NCBI GenBank assembly: GCA_051881655.1 | Contig: JBJEQH010000118.1 | Span: forward strand, 1 to 12,395 | DNA length: 12,395 bases | From: Heritagella sp051881655 | GTDB taxonomy: Bacteria; Bacillota; Clostridia; Oscillospirales; Acutalibacteraceae | Direction of reading: 5' to 3' | The notes under the pieces: model-generated | Told to the model about the DNA's origin: nothing | Database searches by the model: none | The model's input: only the letters and a program-made list of their open reading frames with translations | Translations under genes and position numbers: made by a program | Shown here: positions 5,416 to 12,390 of the stretch, one piece after another | How the letters are laid out: each line of letters opens with the position of its first letter | Numbering within the stretch: the stretch's first letter is position 1

Positions 5416-6408
5416 ATGAAAAAGAATGTGCGCATGGCGGACATCGCAGAGAAACTGGGAACCAGTACCGTCACGGTCTCCAATGCGCTGGCGGGGCGGC
5501 CGGGGGTCGGCGATCACCTGCGGCAGAAAATCCTGGCCACGGCCCGCGAGATGGGGTACACGCCCCGGGTTCACACCGCGCCGGGCGGGAAAACGGGCGC
5601 CGGGGTGATTGCCGTGCTGGTTTCCGGGCGGTTCTCCCTGGAGAATACCTTTTATTCCCAGATGTACCGCAGCTTTTCCATGGCCTGTTCGCAGAAGGGG
5701 TTTTCGACGACCCTGACGGTGCTGTCCAACGAGGAGGAGCGGGAGGCCCGGCTGCCGAATGCCGCCGGGGAAGCGGACGGCCTGCTGATGCTGGGGCAGA
5801 TGGATACCCGGCTTCTGAGGGCCGCGGCCGGTGGGGAAAAACCGTGCCTGCTGCTGGATTTTTATGGGGAAGAGCTGGATCTGCCCTGTGTGCTCAGCGA
5901 TAATCAGACCGGCGGCTATCGGCTTACGCAGCATCTGCTGCAGAGCGGCTGCCGCCAGATCGGGTTTGTGGGCAGTATCCTCGCCACCACCAGCATTATG
6001 GACCGGTATCTGGGCTGCTGCAAGGCGCTGCTCTCGGCCGGGATTTCCCCGCGGCCGGAATGGCTGCTGCCGGACCGGGACGAAAACGGAAACCTGATCT
6101 CCCTGTCCCTGCCGGAGAAACTGCCCCAGGCCTTTGTCTGCAGCTGTGACGAGGTGGCCGGCACCCTGATCCAGTCCCTGCGGCAGCGGGGACTGCAGGT
6201 GCCCCGGGATATCCGGATTGCCGGGTACGATGATTACCGCTTTGCCCGGCTGTGTACGCCGCCGCTGACCTCGTACCGGGTGGATATCGAGGGCATGGCC
6301 GGCCGGGCGGTCTCGCTGTTAATCCGTCAGATCCGGGGCAAGCCCGTTGCGGCCGGGCAGACCGTGGTGCCCGGGGCCCTGGTGATCCGTGATTCCACCG
6401 GGGGATGA
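5416..6408 (+). CDS. LacI-family transcriptional regulator
   Basis: The 330-residue protein begins with a LacI helix-turn-helix (VRMADIAEKLGTSTVTVSNAL, residues 5-25) and hinge-helix region, with GYTPR at 47-51. A periplasmic-binding-protein-like sensor domain runs from about 63 to 330. In the second domain VLSDNQTGGYRLTQHL (159-174), QIGFVGS (181-187) and IAGYDDYRFARLCTPPLTS (268-286) are family landmarks. The effector is not predictable; neighbours suggest a sugar. The ATG at 5416 has GGAAGGAGG 6 nt upstream and starts at the usual distance from the helix-turn-helix. It has its own strong promoter and tandem dyads, so autoregulation is likely, and it ends at a terminator shared with the convergent gene. 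Length is normal. It could regulate araD-manA, the GH31 gene or unseen genes. Confidence 0.9.
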   Translation: MKKNVRMADIAEKLGTSTVTVSNALAGRPGVGDHLRQKILATAREMGYTPRVHTAPGGKTGAGVIAVLVSGRFSLENTFYSQMYRSFSMACSQKGFSTTLTVLSNEEEREARLPNAAGEADGLLMLGQMDTRLLRAAAGGEKPCLLLDFYGEELDLPCVLSDNQTGGYRLTQHLLQSGCRQIGFVGSILATTSIMDRYLGCCKALLSAGISPRPEWLLPDRDENGNLISLSLPEKLPQAFVCSCDEVAGTLIQSLRQRGLQVPRDIRIAGYDDYRFARLCTPPLTSYRVDIEGMAGRAVSLLIRQIRGKPVAAGQTVVPGALVIRDSTGG

Positions 6409-6435
6409 CCGTTGATTTGTTTTTTTCCGCTTATG

Positions 6436-6481
6436 AAAAAGCCAGCCGGCTGTTCCGCAAAGGACAGCCGGCTGGCTTTTT
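6436..6481. terminator. Bidirectional terminator between convergent genes
   Basis: Arms of 18 bp match perfectly (6436-6453 with 6464-6481). Each begins or ends in five A or T, so a T tract follows the stem on both strands. It lies 27 bp after the LacI-family stop on the plus strand and 10 bp after the stop of the Ser-rich membrane protein on the minus strand, serving both. Confidence 0.9.
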
Positions 6482-6491
6482 GTGTGTATGC

Positions 6492-7331
6492 TTATTTCAT
6501 CAGCGATTCCAGATCAATGGTGTCGGCCGAGGGATCAGCCGGAGGTTCGGCGGAGGGGTCCGCCGGCGGGGTTTGTGCGGGTTCTTCCGCGTTCCCCTGC
6601 GAGGAGATGTCCTCCATACCGTCATTCTCTGCGGCGGCACCGGCGGCGCGCGCTTTCAGGCGGGGGGCCACCTGCAGATAGACAACGGTGCCCACGCCCA
6701 GAACGCCCAGCAGGATCAGCGAGAGCCCCACCCAGAACAGGGTGCCGCTGCCGCCGTTATTGCCGAACTGCACGGCAGTTTCCTTCGCCAGGTCTTCACT
6801 CTCTTCACTCTCTTCGCCGGTTTCCGGCACACTGCTCTCCAGCTCTTCCACCGGCAGCTTCTCGATCACGCTGGCGTCGTCCACCAGGTCATCGTTGCTG
6901 TCATTCTGGAAGGTATTGTCCCCTGTATAATAAGAAGTACCGTCGTTGGGGTCCACCGGCTCGTCATCGCCCTCCGGTTCAATCGGCGGCTGAGAGGAGG
7001 CGGAGGATTCCGCGGAGCTCTCCGGGGTGCTCGAGGAACTCTCCGGCTGAGAGGATTCCTCCACGGTGCTGGACGAGCTCTCCTCCGATGGGGAGGAGGA
7101 AGAGGATTCCCCGATGGACGATTCCGGTTCCGACGATTCCGAGGAAGACGGCGGCGGATCCACCGGATCCCCGGAGGATTCCCCTTCGCTTCCGCTCTCA
7201 TCCGTTGTAATGGGGGTGCCGCCCGCGCCGGTTCCCGTATCGGTCTCTGCGTAAACGGCTATGCCGCTTCCCAAAAGCATCAGCGTCATGCTGAGCGCGA
7301 TCAATGTCCGTATCGCTTTTTTCCGTTTCAT
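6492..7331 (-). CDS. Exported Ser/Glu/Pro-rich protein with C-terminal membrane anchor, function unknown
   Basis: I do not recognise a family. The 279 residues read as: a signal peptide (MKRKKAIRT, a hydrophobic core at 9-25, cleavage probably after AVYA at residue 28); a long acidic, serine-rich disordered stretch (about 42-115) of SSE/SSS/PESS units; a mixed acidic segment (116-195) holding GTSYYTGDNTFQND; one membrane helix (about 198-220, FWVGLSLILLGVLGVGTVVYL); a basic stop-transfer PRLKARA; and a short tail ending in PADPSAEPPADPSAD. This predicts a type I single-pass protein with a flexible extracellular stalk. The start at 7331 has GAGGAG 10 nt upstream and gives a complete signal peptide; longer versions would bury it. 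It has its own promoter and a shared terminator, so it is monocistronic. No sortase motif or enzymatic domain is seen. Confidence 0.75.
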   Translation of the reverse strand: MKRKKAIRTLIALSMTLMLLGSGIAVYAETDTGTGAGGTPITTDESGSEGESSGDPVDPPPSSSESSEPESSIGESSSSSPSEESSSSTVEESSQPESSSSTPESSAESSASSQPPIEPEGDDEPVDPNDGTSYYTGDNTFQNDSNDDLVDDASVIEKLPVEELESSVPETGEESEESEDLAKETAVQFGNNGGSGTLFWVGLSLILLGVLGVGTVVYLQVAPRLKARAAGAAAENDGMEDISSQGNAEEPAQTPPADPSAEPPADPSADTIDLESLMK

Positions 7332-7363
7332 GAAAGACGATCTCCTCACTTCAAAAGATAAAG

Positions 7364-7378
7364 GCACAGAACCTGTGC
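7364..7378. promoter_or_regulatory. Small perfect hairpin in the leader of the Ser-rich protein gene
   Basis: GCACAG and CTGTGC are exact complements around a 3-base loop. The element lies between the expected transcription start (about 7396) and the ribosome binding site. It could be an mRNA-stabilising hairpin or a protein-binding dyad; nothing decides. Confidence 0.35.
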
Positions 7379-7402
7379 GAAAAAGCAAAATCCTATTTTT
7401 GT

Positions 7403-7431
7403 ATCATAGCACATTCCGCGCCGTTTCTCAA
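7403..7431 (-). promoter_or_regulatory. Promoter for the Ser-rich membrane protein gene
   Basis: On the minus strand TTGAGA (7426-7431) is followed after 17 bp by TATGAT (7403-7408). It lies 26 bp beyond the dtd stop codon, so this gene can be transcribed apart from the dtd operon. No terminator is seen between dtd and this promoter, so read-through is also possible. Confidence 0.7.
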
Positions 7432-7456
7432 TGGAAAAGTGCCCGGGATTTTGAAA

Positions 7457-7912
7457 TTATGGAATCTTCAGGTCATCGGAATCGAGAAAAATGGTGACCG
7501 GGCCGTCATTTACCAGGCGCACCTGCATATCCGCTCCAAATTCACCAGTCTGTACCGTCACGCCCTTCCGGCGGACCTCCTGGGCAAAGGCGCGGTACAG
7601 CGGCTCGGCCACATCCGGCGCCGCGGCTCCCGAAAAGGAGGGGCGTGTGCCGCGGCGGCAGTCAGCCCCCAGGGTGAAATTGGAGATCAGCAGCATTTCG
7701 CCCCCGATATCCAGCAGCGAGCGGTTCATCTTCCCGTTTTCATCGCTGAAAATCCGCATTTCACACAGCTTTTTGGCCATAACCTGCCCGTGCTTTTCCG
7801 TATCGCCGGGCATCACGCCCAGCAGGATAACCAGCCCTTCCCCGATGGCGCGGTTTTCCCCGCCGTTGATCGTCACATCCGCCTGTTTTACGCGCTGCAA
7901 AACCGCTCTCAT
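7457..7912 (-). CDS. dtd: D-aminoacyl-tRNA deacylase
   Basis: Hydrolyses the ester bond of D-aminoacyl-tRNAs (D-Tyr and others, also Gly-tRNA(Ala)), protecting translation from mischarged tRNAs in the cytoplasm. The 151 residues are the normal DTD length and start with the family's MRAVLQRVKQADV. The active-site motifs are present: SNFTL at 77-81 (usually SQFTL), followed by DCRRGTRPSFSGAA, and NDGPVT at 135-140 with the Gly-cisPro pair (137-138) that rejects L-amino acids. The start was chosen at the ATG overlapping the esterase stop (ATGA), which yields the conserved amino end; an in-frame extension upstream is not family-like. It is the last gene of the MBL-permease-esterase-dtd set. The Gln to Asn change in SQFTL is mildly unusual. 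Confidence 0.95.
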   Translation of the reverse strand: MRAVLQRVKQADVTINGGENRAIGEGLVILLGVMPGDTEKHGQVMAKKLCEMRIFSDENGKMNRSLLDIGGEMLLISNFTLGADCRRGTRPSFSGAAAPDVAEPLYRAFAQEVRRKGVTVQTGEFGADMQVRLVNDGPVTIFLDSDDLKIP

Positions 7913-9303
7913 ACCGATTCCTCCTCTTCTTCCCGCACAATTACACAGGGTGGGAATCCCTGCAGGCTGTCGCCCTGCGGATGGCTTTCCATGCGGCAGG
8001 GGATGTCCAGGTGCATCTTGGCGTATTCCGGCGCCCGGTACATGGTCCACACCGGTATTCCCGCGGCCGAGGGGGTCTCCCCAAGGGTGAAAGAGACGTA
8101 GATCTGCCGCAGAATGTCCCGCATTTTTTCAAAATCGGCCCGTCTTTCCGCAGGGAAATCGGCGCAGTCGTCAAACAGTACCCCGTGGTCAAACCCATGG
8201 GTGGCCGGCAGAAAGTCAAAACTGTAGTTCCATACCGGCAGAAAGTCCCCCAGCTTCCCGGCCAGCAGGTCTGTGTAATACCGGTACATAAAATCGGTGT
8301 GAACCCGGTGCCAGGCAGCGCGCACGGCGGCGTCATCGGGGTGCTCTCCGGCCAGCAGGGCATCGGCGGCCCGCCGGGCCAGCGGGGCATTGTCCCCGTA
8401 CAGGTCGCGGCACTGGTCCTGCAGGCAGGGGGATTCATCGGCGAACAGCTCGTACCGGTTGCTGCCGATCAGAATCCGCCCCTGCCATCCCCGGCCGGTG
8501 TACAGCTCGTCCTCCCAGTTCTCCGGGATGATGGCCCCGTCGGCCACCGGACCGAACAGACAGGTGCTGTTTCTTCCCGCGCACATCCGGCGCTGGGCCC
8601 GCAGCAGATCCTCGTTTTTCATGGTGAACAGAACCGACGGATCCGATTCGCACCCGGCAAAGCGGAAAAACTCGCGGGCGATGTGACCGGCCGTTTTCCG
8701 CGAGCGGATGCTCTGGGTGCCGCCGCTGGACAGGATCGCCTGAGAGAACAGCACACGCGCCGCCGGGGCGGCCAGCAGGGCCCCGATGGATTTGGCCCCG
8801 GCCGAGAGGCCCATGACCGTCACCCGCCGGGGATCGCCGCCAAAACAGGCGATTTCCCGCTGAATCCACTGCAGGGCCAGAATCTGGTCCCCTATGCCGT
8901 TGTTGCCGGAGGAGGCGCCGATCTGCAAAAAGCCCCACACGCCCAGCCGGTAATTCACATCCACATACACAAATTCCCCGGAGAAGGGCTCGGCGCGGTC
9001 GGCGGCCCCGTTTTGAAAAGCGCCGCCGTGCAGGTTGACCAGCACCGGCCGGCTTCCCTCGCAGGAGGGGGTGAAGATATTCAGGTTCAGGCAGTCCTCC
9101 CCGTGGGTCTGCCATTCGTTTTCCTTTTCGTCCGTCTCAAAGGCGAAGGGGCCAAAATGGGTGCAGTCCCGCTCTTCGGTCCACGGGTCACAGGGCACGG
9201 CGGGCTGAAAGCGCCGGGCTTTCCCATAGGGAACCCCCAGAAAGCAGAGCCCGTATTTTCCGGTTTTGCCCCGCACGGGGCCCAGCGAACAGACGGTTCT
9301 CAT
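7909..9303 (-). CDS. Type-B carboxylesterase/lipase family protein
   Basis: A 464-residue alpha/beta hydrolase of the carboxylesterase (COesterase) family, acting on ester bonds of small molecules or sugar esters. Order of landmarks: FLGVPYGKARRFQPA (21-35), EDCLNLNIFTP (69-79), the oxyanion segment LHGGAF (91-96), the nucleophile elbow GLSAG (165-169, Ser167), the putative acid Glu285 in GSNRYE, and His369 in THGFD. All three catalytic residues are therefore present. The elbow is GLSAG rather than the usual GESAG. There is no signal peptide, so it is cytoplasmic. Length is a little below the usual 490-550. The ATG at 9303 follows a GGGAGAGGGAGA purine tract. It overlaps dtd by 4 bp and starts 26 bp after the EamA gene. 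The substrate cannot be inferred. Confidence 0.9.
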   Translation of the reverse strand: MRTVCSLGPVRGKTGKYGLCFLGVPYGKARRFQPAVPCDPWTEERDCTHFGPFAFETDEKENEWQTHGEDCLNLNIFTPSCEGSRPVLVNLHGGAFQNGAADRAEPFSGEFVYVDVNYRLGVWGFLQIGASSGNNGIGDQILALQWIQREIACFGGDPRRVTVMGLSAGAKSIGALLAAPAARVLFSQAILSSGGTQSIRSRKTAGHIAREFFRFAGCESDPSVLFTMKNEDLLRAQRRMCAGRNSTCLFGPVADGAIIPENWEDELYTGRGWQGRILIGSNRYELFADESPCLQDQCRDLYGDNAPLARRAADALLAGEHPDDAAVRAAWHRVHTDFMYRYYTDLLAGKLGDFLPVWNYSFDFLPATHGFDHGVLFDDCADFPAERRADFEKMRDILRQIYVSFTLGETPSAAGIPVWTMYRAPEYAKMHLDIPCRMESHPQGDSLQGFPPCVIVREEEEESV

Positions 9304-9329
9304 TCTCCCTCTCCCTCTCTCGTATCGGT

Positions 9330-10271
9330 TTACGCCGTTTCTTCCTCTTTTTTGGCGGCCGCCTTTTTGGCCGCCTGCTTATTGGCCAGCAACACCACCA
9401 CAATGCCGATCAGCACAAGGATCATGCCGAACAGCAGGTTTACGCCGATTTCCTCGTGCAGGGCCAGGGCGGCGAACACACTGGCCAGGATGGGCTTGAC
9501 GAAGAAGGTCATCGAGCCAAGGCTCGTATCCGTTTTGGACAGGCCGTAGAAATAACTGGCGTAGGCAATGCCGCTGACAAAAATGGACAGATACACAATC
9601 TGCACCCAGATGGCGCCCCAGTCAAAGGCAAAGGGCGATACCCCCTGCCAGGCCAGCAGCGGCAGCAGGCACAGCGACCCCAGCGTGAAGCTGACGCCGG
9701 TCAGCGTCAGGCTGCCCACCTTGGCGGCAGTCTTCTTGCTCAGCACCGTATAGGCGCCGAACAGCACGGCGCTGATCACAATCAGGATTACGCCCAGCGT
9801 GACGTTTTCGCCCTCGATGTTGCCCGAGCCCAAAAATCCGGCCACCGCAACGCCGCCCAGGCCGATCAGCAGCCCCACGGCTTTCAGCCAGGTGATTTTT
9901 TCATGCAGGATCAGGGACGAGAACAGCGCCACAAAGATGGGGTTGGCGCTGAACAGCACCGCCGAGATGCTGGCATTGGCGAAGAACACCCCGTACTGCA
10001 GCAGCGTCATGGACAGGGTCACATTGAGAAAGCCGAGCAGCAGCATCATCAGCACATCGCGGACCGTAATTTTCACCCCGCGTCCCCGCAGATCGAAAAA
10101 GGCGAACGGCAGCAGGCACAGTCCGCCGAAGAAAAAGCGGATGAAGGTCAGCTGTGTGGCCGAGATAACCCCGGAGGTCGTCTTGCTGACCACCTCGAAG
10201 GTGCTGAAGAACAAAATGGTGATCGCCAAAAAGATCACGCCGTTATTCCATTTTTTCACAGATTGTTCCAC
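9330..10271 (-). CDS. EamA/DMT-superfamily permease, 10 TM
   Basis: The 313 residues contain two tandem EamA domains (about 11-146 and 158-296), each of five hydrophobic helices. Landmarks are TFIRFFFGGLCLLPF (42-56), VLFSANPIFVALFSSLILHEK (105-125) and, in the second repeat, FFVKPILASVFAALALHEEIG (256-276). Members of the drug/metabolite transporter superfamily move amino acids, nucleobases or other metabolites across the cytoplasmic membrane, often outward. Ligand is not predictable here. It ends in a charged Lys/Ala/Glu tail (298-313). The start is GTG at 10271 with only a weak purine site (AGAAAAGA); an in-frame GTG four codons later is an alternative. It lies 15 bp after the MBL-fold gene and 26 bp before the esterase gene, probably one operon. 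Confidence 0.9.
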   Translation of the reverse strand: MEQSVKKWNNGVIFLAITILFFSTFEVVSKTTSGVISATQLTFIRFFFGGLCLLPFAFFDLRGRGVKITVRDVLMMLLLGFLNVTLSMTLLQYGVFFANASISAVLFSANPIFVALFSSLILHEKITWLKAVGLLIGLGGVAVAGFLGSGNIEGENVTLGVILIVISAVLFGAYTVLSKKTAAKVGSLTLTGVSFTLGSLCLLPLLAWQGVSPFAFDWGAIWVQIVYLSIFVSGIAYASYFYGLSKTDTSLGSMTFFVKPILASVFAALALHEEIGVNLLFGMILVLIGIVVVLLANKQAAKKAAAKKEEETA

Positions 10272-10286
10272 TCTTTTCTATGTAAT

Positions 10287-11267
10287 TTACTTTTCCACCA
10301 CCGAGGGGAGCCCCGTCTGCCAGGTGATGGCTTCGCCGTCGCAGCTGGCCAGAATGGTATCCTGCTCGTCGGTGCGGTAGACGGCAATCCCGCTTTCTTC
10401 CAGCAGGGCGAGAATCTCGCGGTGCGGGTGGCCGTAGTCGTTATCCACCCCGCAGGTGATCACCGCCGTCTGCGGCGAGACCGCCTGGAAGAATGCGTCT
10501 CCGGTGGAGGTGGAGCTGCCGTGATGGCCCATTTTCAGCACATCGGCCGATACGTCCATGCCGGCCTGCAGCATGTCCTGCTCGGCTTCTTTCGTGCAGT
10601 CGCCGGTAAACAGGAAGGTGCGCTCCCCGTAGGTCAGCCGCGCGACGATCGAGTAGGCGTTCAGGTCATCGTAATCCTGCCGGGTGGGACCCACCAGCTC
10701 CAAAAGAGCGCCGTTCTCCTGATAGACGACCAGACCCGCCTTGCCTTCCTTCACCTGCACGCCCTGCTCGTCGGCCGCGTCCAGCATGTTCTCATAGCAG
10801 CGGGTGGTGGGGGTTTTGCTGCTCTTGGTTTTGGGCATATACAGGGTATCCGCCGGGATCGCCTGCAGCACCGCGGCCATGCCGCCGATGTGATCTTCGT
10901 GCGGGTGGGTGGCAATCACAATGTCCAGCCGGTCCACGCCGTGCTCCTGCAGCCACTGGCACAGGGTGTTCTTGGTGGCGGTGGTACCGGCATCAATCAG
11001 GATGTTGGCGGTGCCGCCGTCCTCCCCGGGCAGCTGTACCAGAATGCTGTCGCCCTGGCCCACGTCGATGTACCAGATTTTCGCCTCTCCCGCCGGCTCT
11101 CCTGCCGTGGAGACCGAAGAGGGGGAAGACGGCTCGGGGGTATCCCCGAAAACCCACCCCTCCCACAGCTGGGGATTGTTCCACAGGAACAGGGCGATGA
11201 CCAGTAGAATCGTGAGAATGGTGCCGCCCACGGTCTGCTTTTTTCGGGATGCTCTTTTTTGCGCCAA
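10287..11267 (-). CDS. Membrane-anchored ComEC/Rec2-like metallo-beta-lactamase fold protein
   Basis: The 326-residue product has a basic amino end, one membrane helix (about 14-29), a short Pro/Ser linker (40-60) and then a metallo-beta-lactamase domain. That domain opens with IWYIDVGQGDSILVQ (64-78), as in the ComEC C-terminal domain. Metal-binding motifs are HPHEDHIGG (121-129), TGD (221-223) and MGHHGSSTST (246-255). The ComEC competence-channel membrane region is absent, so it is one of the stand-alone 'ComEC/Rec2-related' extracytoplasmic hydrolases, possibly nuclease or phosphodiesterase; substrate unknown. The start is TTG at 11267, chosen because AGGAGGAGG lies 7 nt upstream. The open frame extends back to a GTG at 11357, but that would run through a long hairpin. 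It leads the permease-esterase-dtd cluster. Confidence 0.87.
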   Translation of the reverse strand: MAQKRASRKKQTVGGTILTILLVIALFLWNNPQLWEGWVFGDTPEPSSPSSVSTAGEPAGEAKIWYIDVGQGDSILVQLPGEDGGTANILIDAGTTATKNTLCQWLQEHGVDRLDIVIATHPHEDHIGGMAAVLQAIPADTLYMPKTKSSKTPTTRCYENMLDAADEQGVQVKEGKAGLVVYQENGALLELVGPTRQDYDDLNAYSIVARLTYGERTFLFTGDCTKEAEQDMLQAGMDVSADVLKMGHHGSSTSTGDAFFQAVSPQTAVITCGVDNDYGHPHREILALLEESGIAVYRTDEQDTILASCDGEAITWQTGLPSVVEK

Positions 11268-11274
11268 TTTGGTT

Positions 11275-11283
11275 CCTCCTCCT
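11275..11283 (-). promoter_or_regulatory. Strong ribosome binding site setting a TTG start for the MBL-fold gene
   Basis: AGGAGGAGG on the minus strand with 7 nt to the TTG at 11265-11267. No ATG or GTG in the same frame nearby has a comparable site, which decides the start. Confidence 0.75.
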
Positions 11284-11296
11284 GCTTTGTCAAAAT

Positions 11297-11312
11297 GACC
11301 GTTTTTTCGGTC
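11297..11312. other. Small hairpin in the leader of the MBL-fold gene
   Basis: GACCG and CGGTC pair around six identical bases (A on the minus strand), followed on the minus strand by ATTTTG. It could be a weak terminator or a leader hairpin ahead of the Shine-Dalgarno sequence. The stem is only 5 bp, so significance is low. Confidence 0.3.
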
Positions 11313-11325
11313 TGAATCGCGCAAA

Positions 11326-11370
11326 GGGCCGCAGTCCTTCGCGGGGGGAACCCCCACGGAACTGCGGCCC
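11326..11370 (-). terminator. Long hairpin after the 83-residue gene, candidate terminator
   Basis: Outer arms GGGCCGCAGTCC (11326-11337) and GGAACTGCGGCCC (11358-11370) pair with one bulged base. An inner G6/C5 stem (11343-11355) continues the rod. On the minus strand it lies 19 bp after the stop of the 83-residue gene and is followed by only three T, so termination may be weak and some read-through into the MBL operon is possible. Confidence 0.5.
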
Positions 11371-11389
11371 CTGCCGCTTTCCCTGTTGT

Positions 11390-11641
11390 TTAAACGTCTT
11401 TGTACAAATTGAACCGGAACAGTTTCGATTCATCCTCTTCGTTCTCACACTGAATGAAGGCTTCTGCAATTTTTCCGCCCTCGATCAGCCGGGTCAGCCC
11501 TACCAGCTGGCACAGTTTGCTCTTCAGGTTCAGCCGGTCGCCCTCGCGGGTAATCAGCCACACATTCCCCTGGCAGCTTTCAAGGAGTTCTAAAAACTTC
11601 GGTACGTCGATATCGTGCATTTCCAACAGTTGATTCGCCAT
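11390..11641 (-). CDS. Small conserved-looking cytoplasmic protein, HPr-like fold suspected
   Basis: An 83-residue soluble protein with no signal peptide or membrane segment. The central NLKSKLCQLVGLTRLIEGGKI (38-58) recalls the second half of PTS HPr proteins (NLKSIMGVMSLGI...GAEI). The flanking strands fit the HPr beta-alpha pattern, but the phosphorylatable His near residue 15 is missing. A non-PTS, HPr-like regulatory or structural role is only a suspicion; no function is assigned. I have an impression that similar short proteins occur in Clostridia under inconsistent names. The ATG at 11641 has GGAGG 9 nt upstream and a strong promoter 55 bp upstream. Its transcript ends at the long hairpin. 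The coding evidence is good: strong promoter, strong ribosome site and plausible composition. Confidence 0.72.
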   Translation of the reverse strand: MANQLLEMHDIDVPKFLELLESCQGNVWLITREGDRLNLKSKLCQLVGLTRLIEGGKIAEAFIQCENEEDESKLFRFNLYKDV

Positions 11642-11695
11642 ATGAACACAACCTCCTTCTTTCTATACACAATGGATTTGCCAGTGGTCGCCTTC

Positions 11696-11725
11696 ATTAT
11701 AGAGGAAAAACCTTCCCGGTGTCAA
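11696..11725 (-). promoter_or_regulatory. Consensus promoter for the 83-residue protein gene, -35 overlapping the ABC ATPase stop
   Basis: Minus-strand TTGACA (11720-11725), an 18-bp spacer and TATAAT (11696-11701): both hexamers are perfect. The TGA stop of the upstream ATPase gene (11722-11724) lies within the -35 hexamer. Such a strong promoter implies abundant or tightly controlled transcription of this small gene. Confidence 0.8.
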
Positions 11726-12390
11726 TGGATGATTCCGTCGCAGATATGCACAACTCGCTCCGCTCTTTTGGCTATTTTGTCATCATGGGTGATGAGAATG
11801 ACCGTTTTTCCCTCTTCCCGTTGGGTTTTCAGGAGGTCCATCACCATTTCCGCCGATTCCCGGTCCAGGTTGCCGGTGGGCTCATCGGCCAGCAGCAGCC
11901 GGGGCTCGGTTACCAGGGCGCGGGCCAGGGCGGTGCGCTGCTGCTGGCCGCCGCTCATCTCCCCGGGGCGGTGGTCGGTGCGCTGTGCCAGCCCCACCCG
12001 GCACAGCGCTTCCAGCGCCAGGGTGTGCCGCTGCCGCGCCGGGATCCCCCGGTAAATCAGCGGCAGCTCCACGTTTTCCCGGGCGGTCAGCCCCGGCAGC
12101 AGACAGTAATTCTGAAAGACAAATCCGATGGTGTCCCGCCGCAGCCGGGTCCGTCCCCGGGAGGAGAGTTTCCCTACATTTTTCCCCAGCAGGAGATACT
12201 CGCCGCTGTCGGGCAGATCCAGGCAGCCCAACAGATTCATCAGGGTGGATTTGCCGCTGCCCGAGGGTCCGGTGATCGCCACCAGCTCCCCCTGCCCGAT
12301 GGAGAGATTGATACGCCGCAGGGCCTGCACAGTTTCACTCCCCCGGTAGTAAAACCGGCTGACATCCCGCAGTGTGAGGATCGTTTCCAT
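11722..12390 (-). CDS. ABC transporter ATP-binding protein, MacB/LolD type
   Basis: A 222-residue ATPase subunit of the type VII (MacB/LolD/FtsE-like) ABC group, which powers mechanotransmission of FtsX-like permeases for lipoprotein, peptide or antibiotic export. Motifs: Walker A GPSGSGKST (41-49), Q-loop VFQNYCLLPGLTARENVELPL (91-111), signature MSGGQQQR (145-152; normally LSGGQQQR), Walker B LLLADEPTGNLD (165-176) and H-loop ITHDD (200-204). The Q-loop and the NLDRESAEMVMDLL region are typical of this subfamily. Length (220-235) is normal and the protein is complete; the start ATG is at 12388-12390. The matching permease and any adaptor are not seen; they would lie beyond the right edge or elsewhere. 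Confidence 0.92.
   Translation of the reverse strand: METILTLRDVSRFYYRGSETVQALRRINLSIGQGELVAITGPSGSGKSTLMNLLGCLDLPDSGEYLLLGKNVGKLSSRGRTRLRRDTIGFVFQNYCLLPGLTARENVELPLIYRGIPARQRHTLALEALCRVGLAQRTDHRPGEMSGGQQQRTALARALVTEPRLLLADEPTGNLDRESAEMVMDLLKTQREEGKTVILITHDDKIAKRAERVVHICDGIIH

Noticed and set aside
7060..7160. Tandem DNA repeats in the Ser-rich region, suggestive of a minisatellite
   Set aside because: The units are irregular and follow from the serine/glutamate codon bias of the protein rather than from a clean DNA repeat.
7981..9549. A 522-codon plus-strand frame over the esterase gene
   Set aside because: Antisense shadow of a clear carboxylesterase with intact catalytic triad; composition Gly/Pro/Gln/His-rich and no ribosome site.
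9456..11207. A 583-codon plus-strand frame across the EamA and MBL-fold genes
   Set aside because: Spans two genes of recognised families on the other strand and their intergenic gap; His/Gln-rich shadow composition.
11268..11357. Longer form of the MBL-fold protein starting at a GTG
   Set aside because: It would translate through the long hairpin and skip the AGGAGGAGG site; the extra residues have no family-like features.
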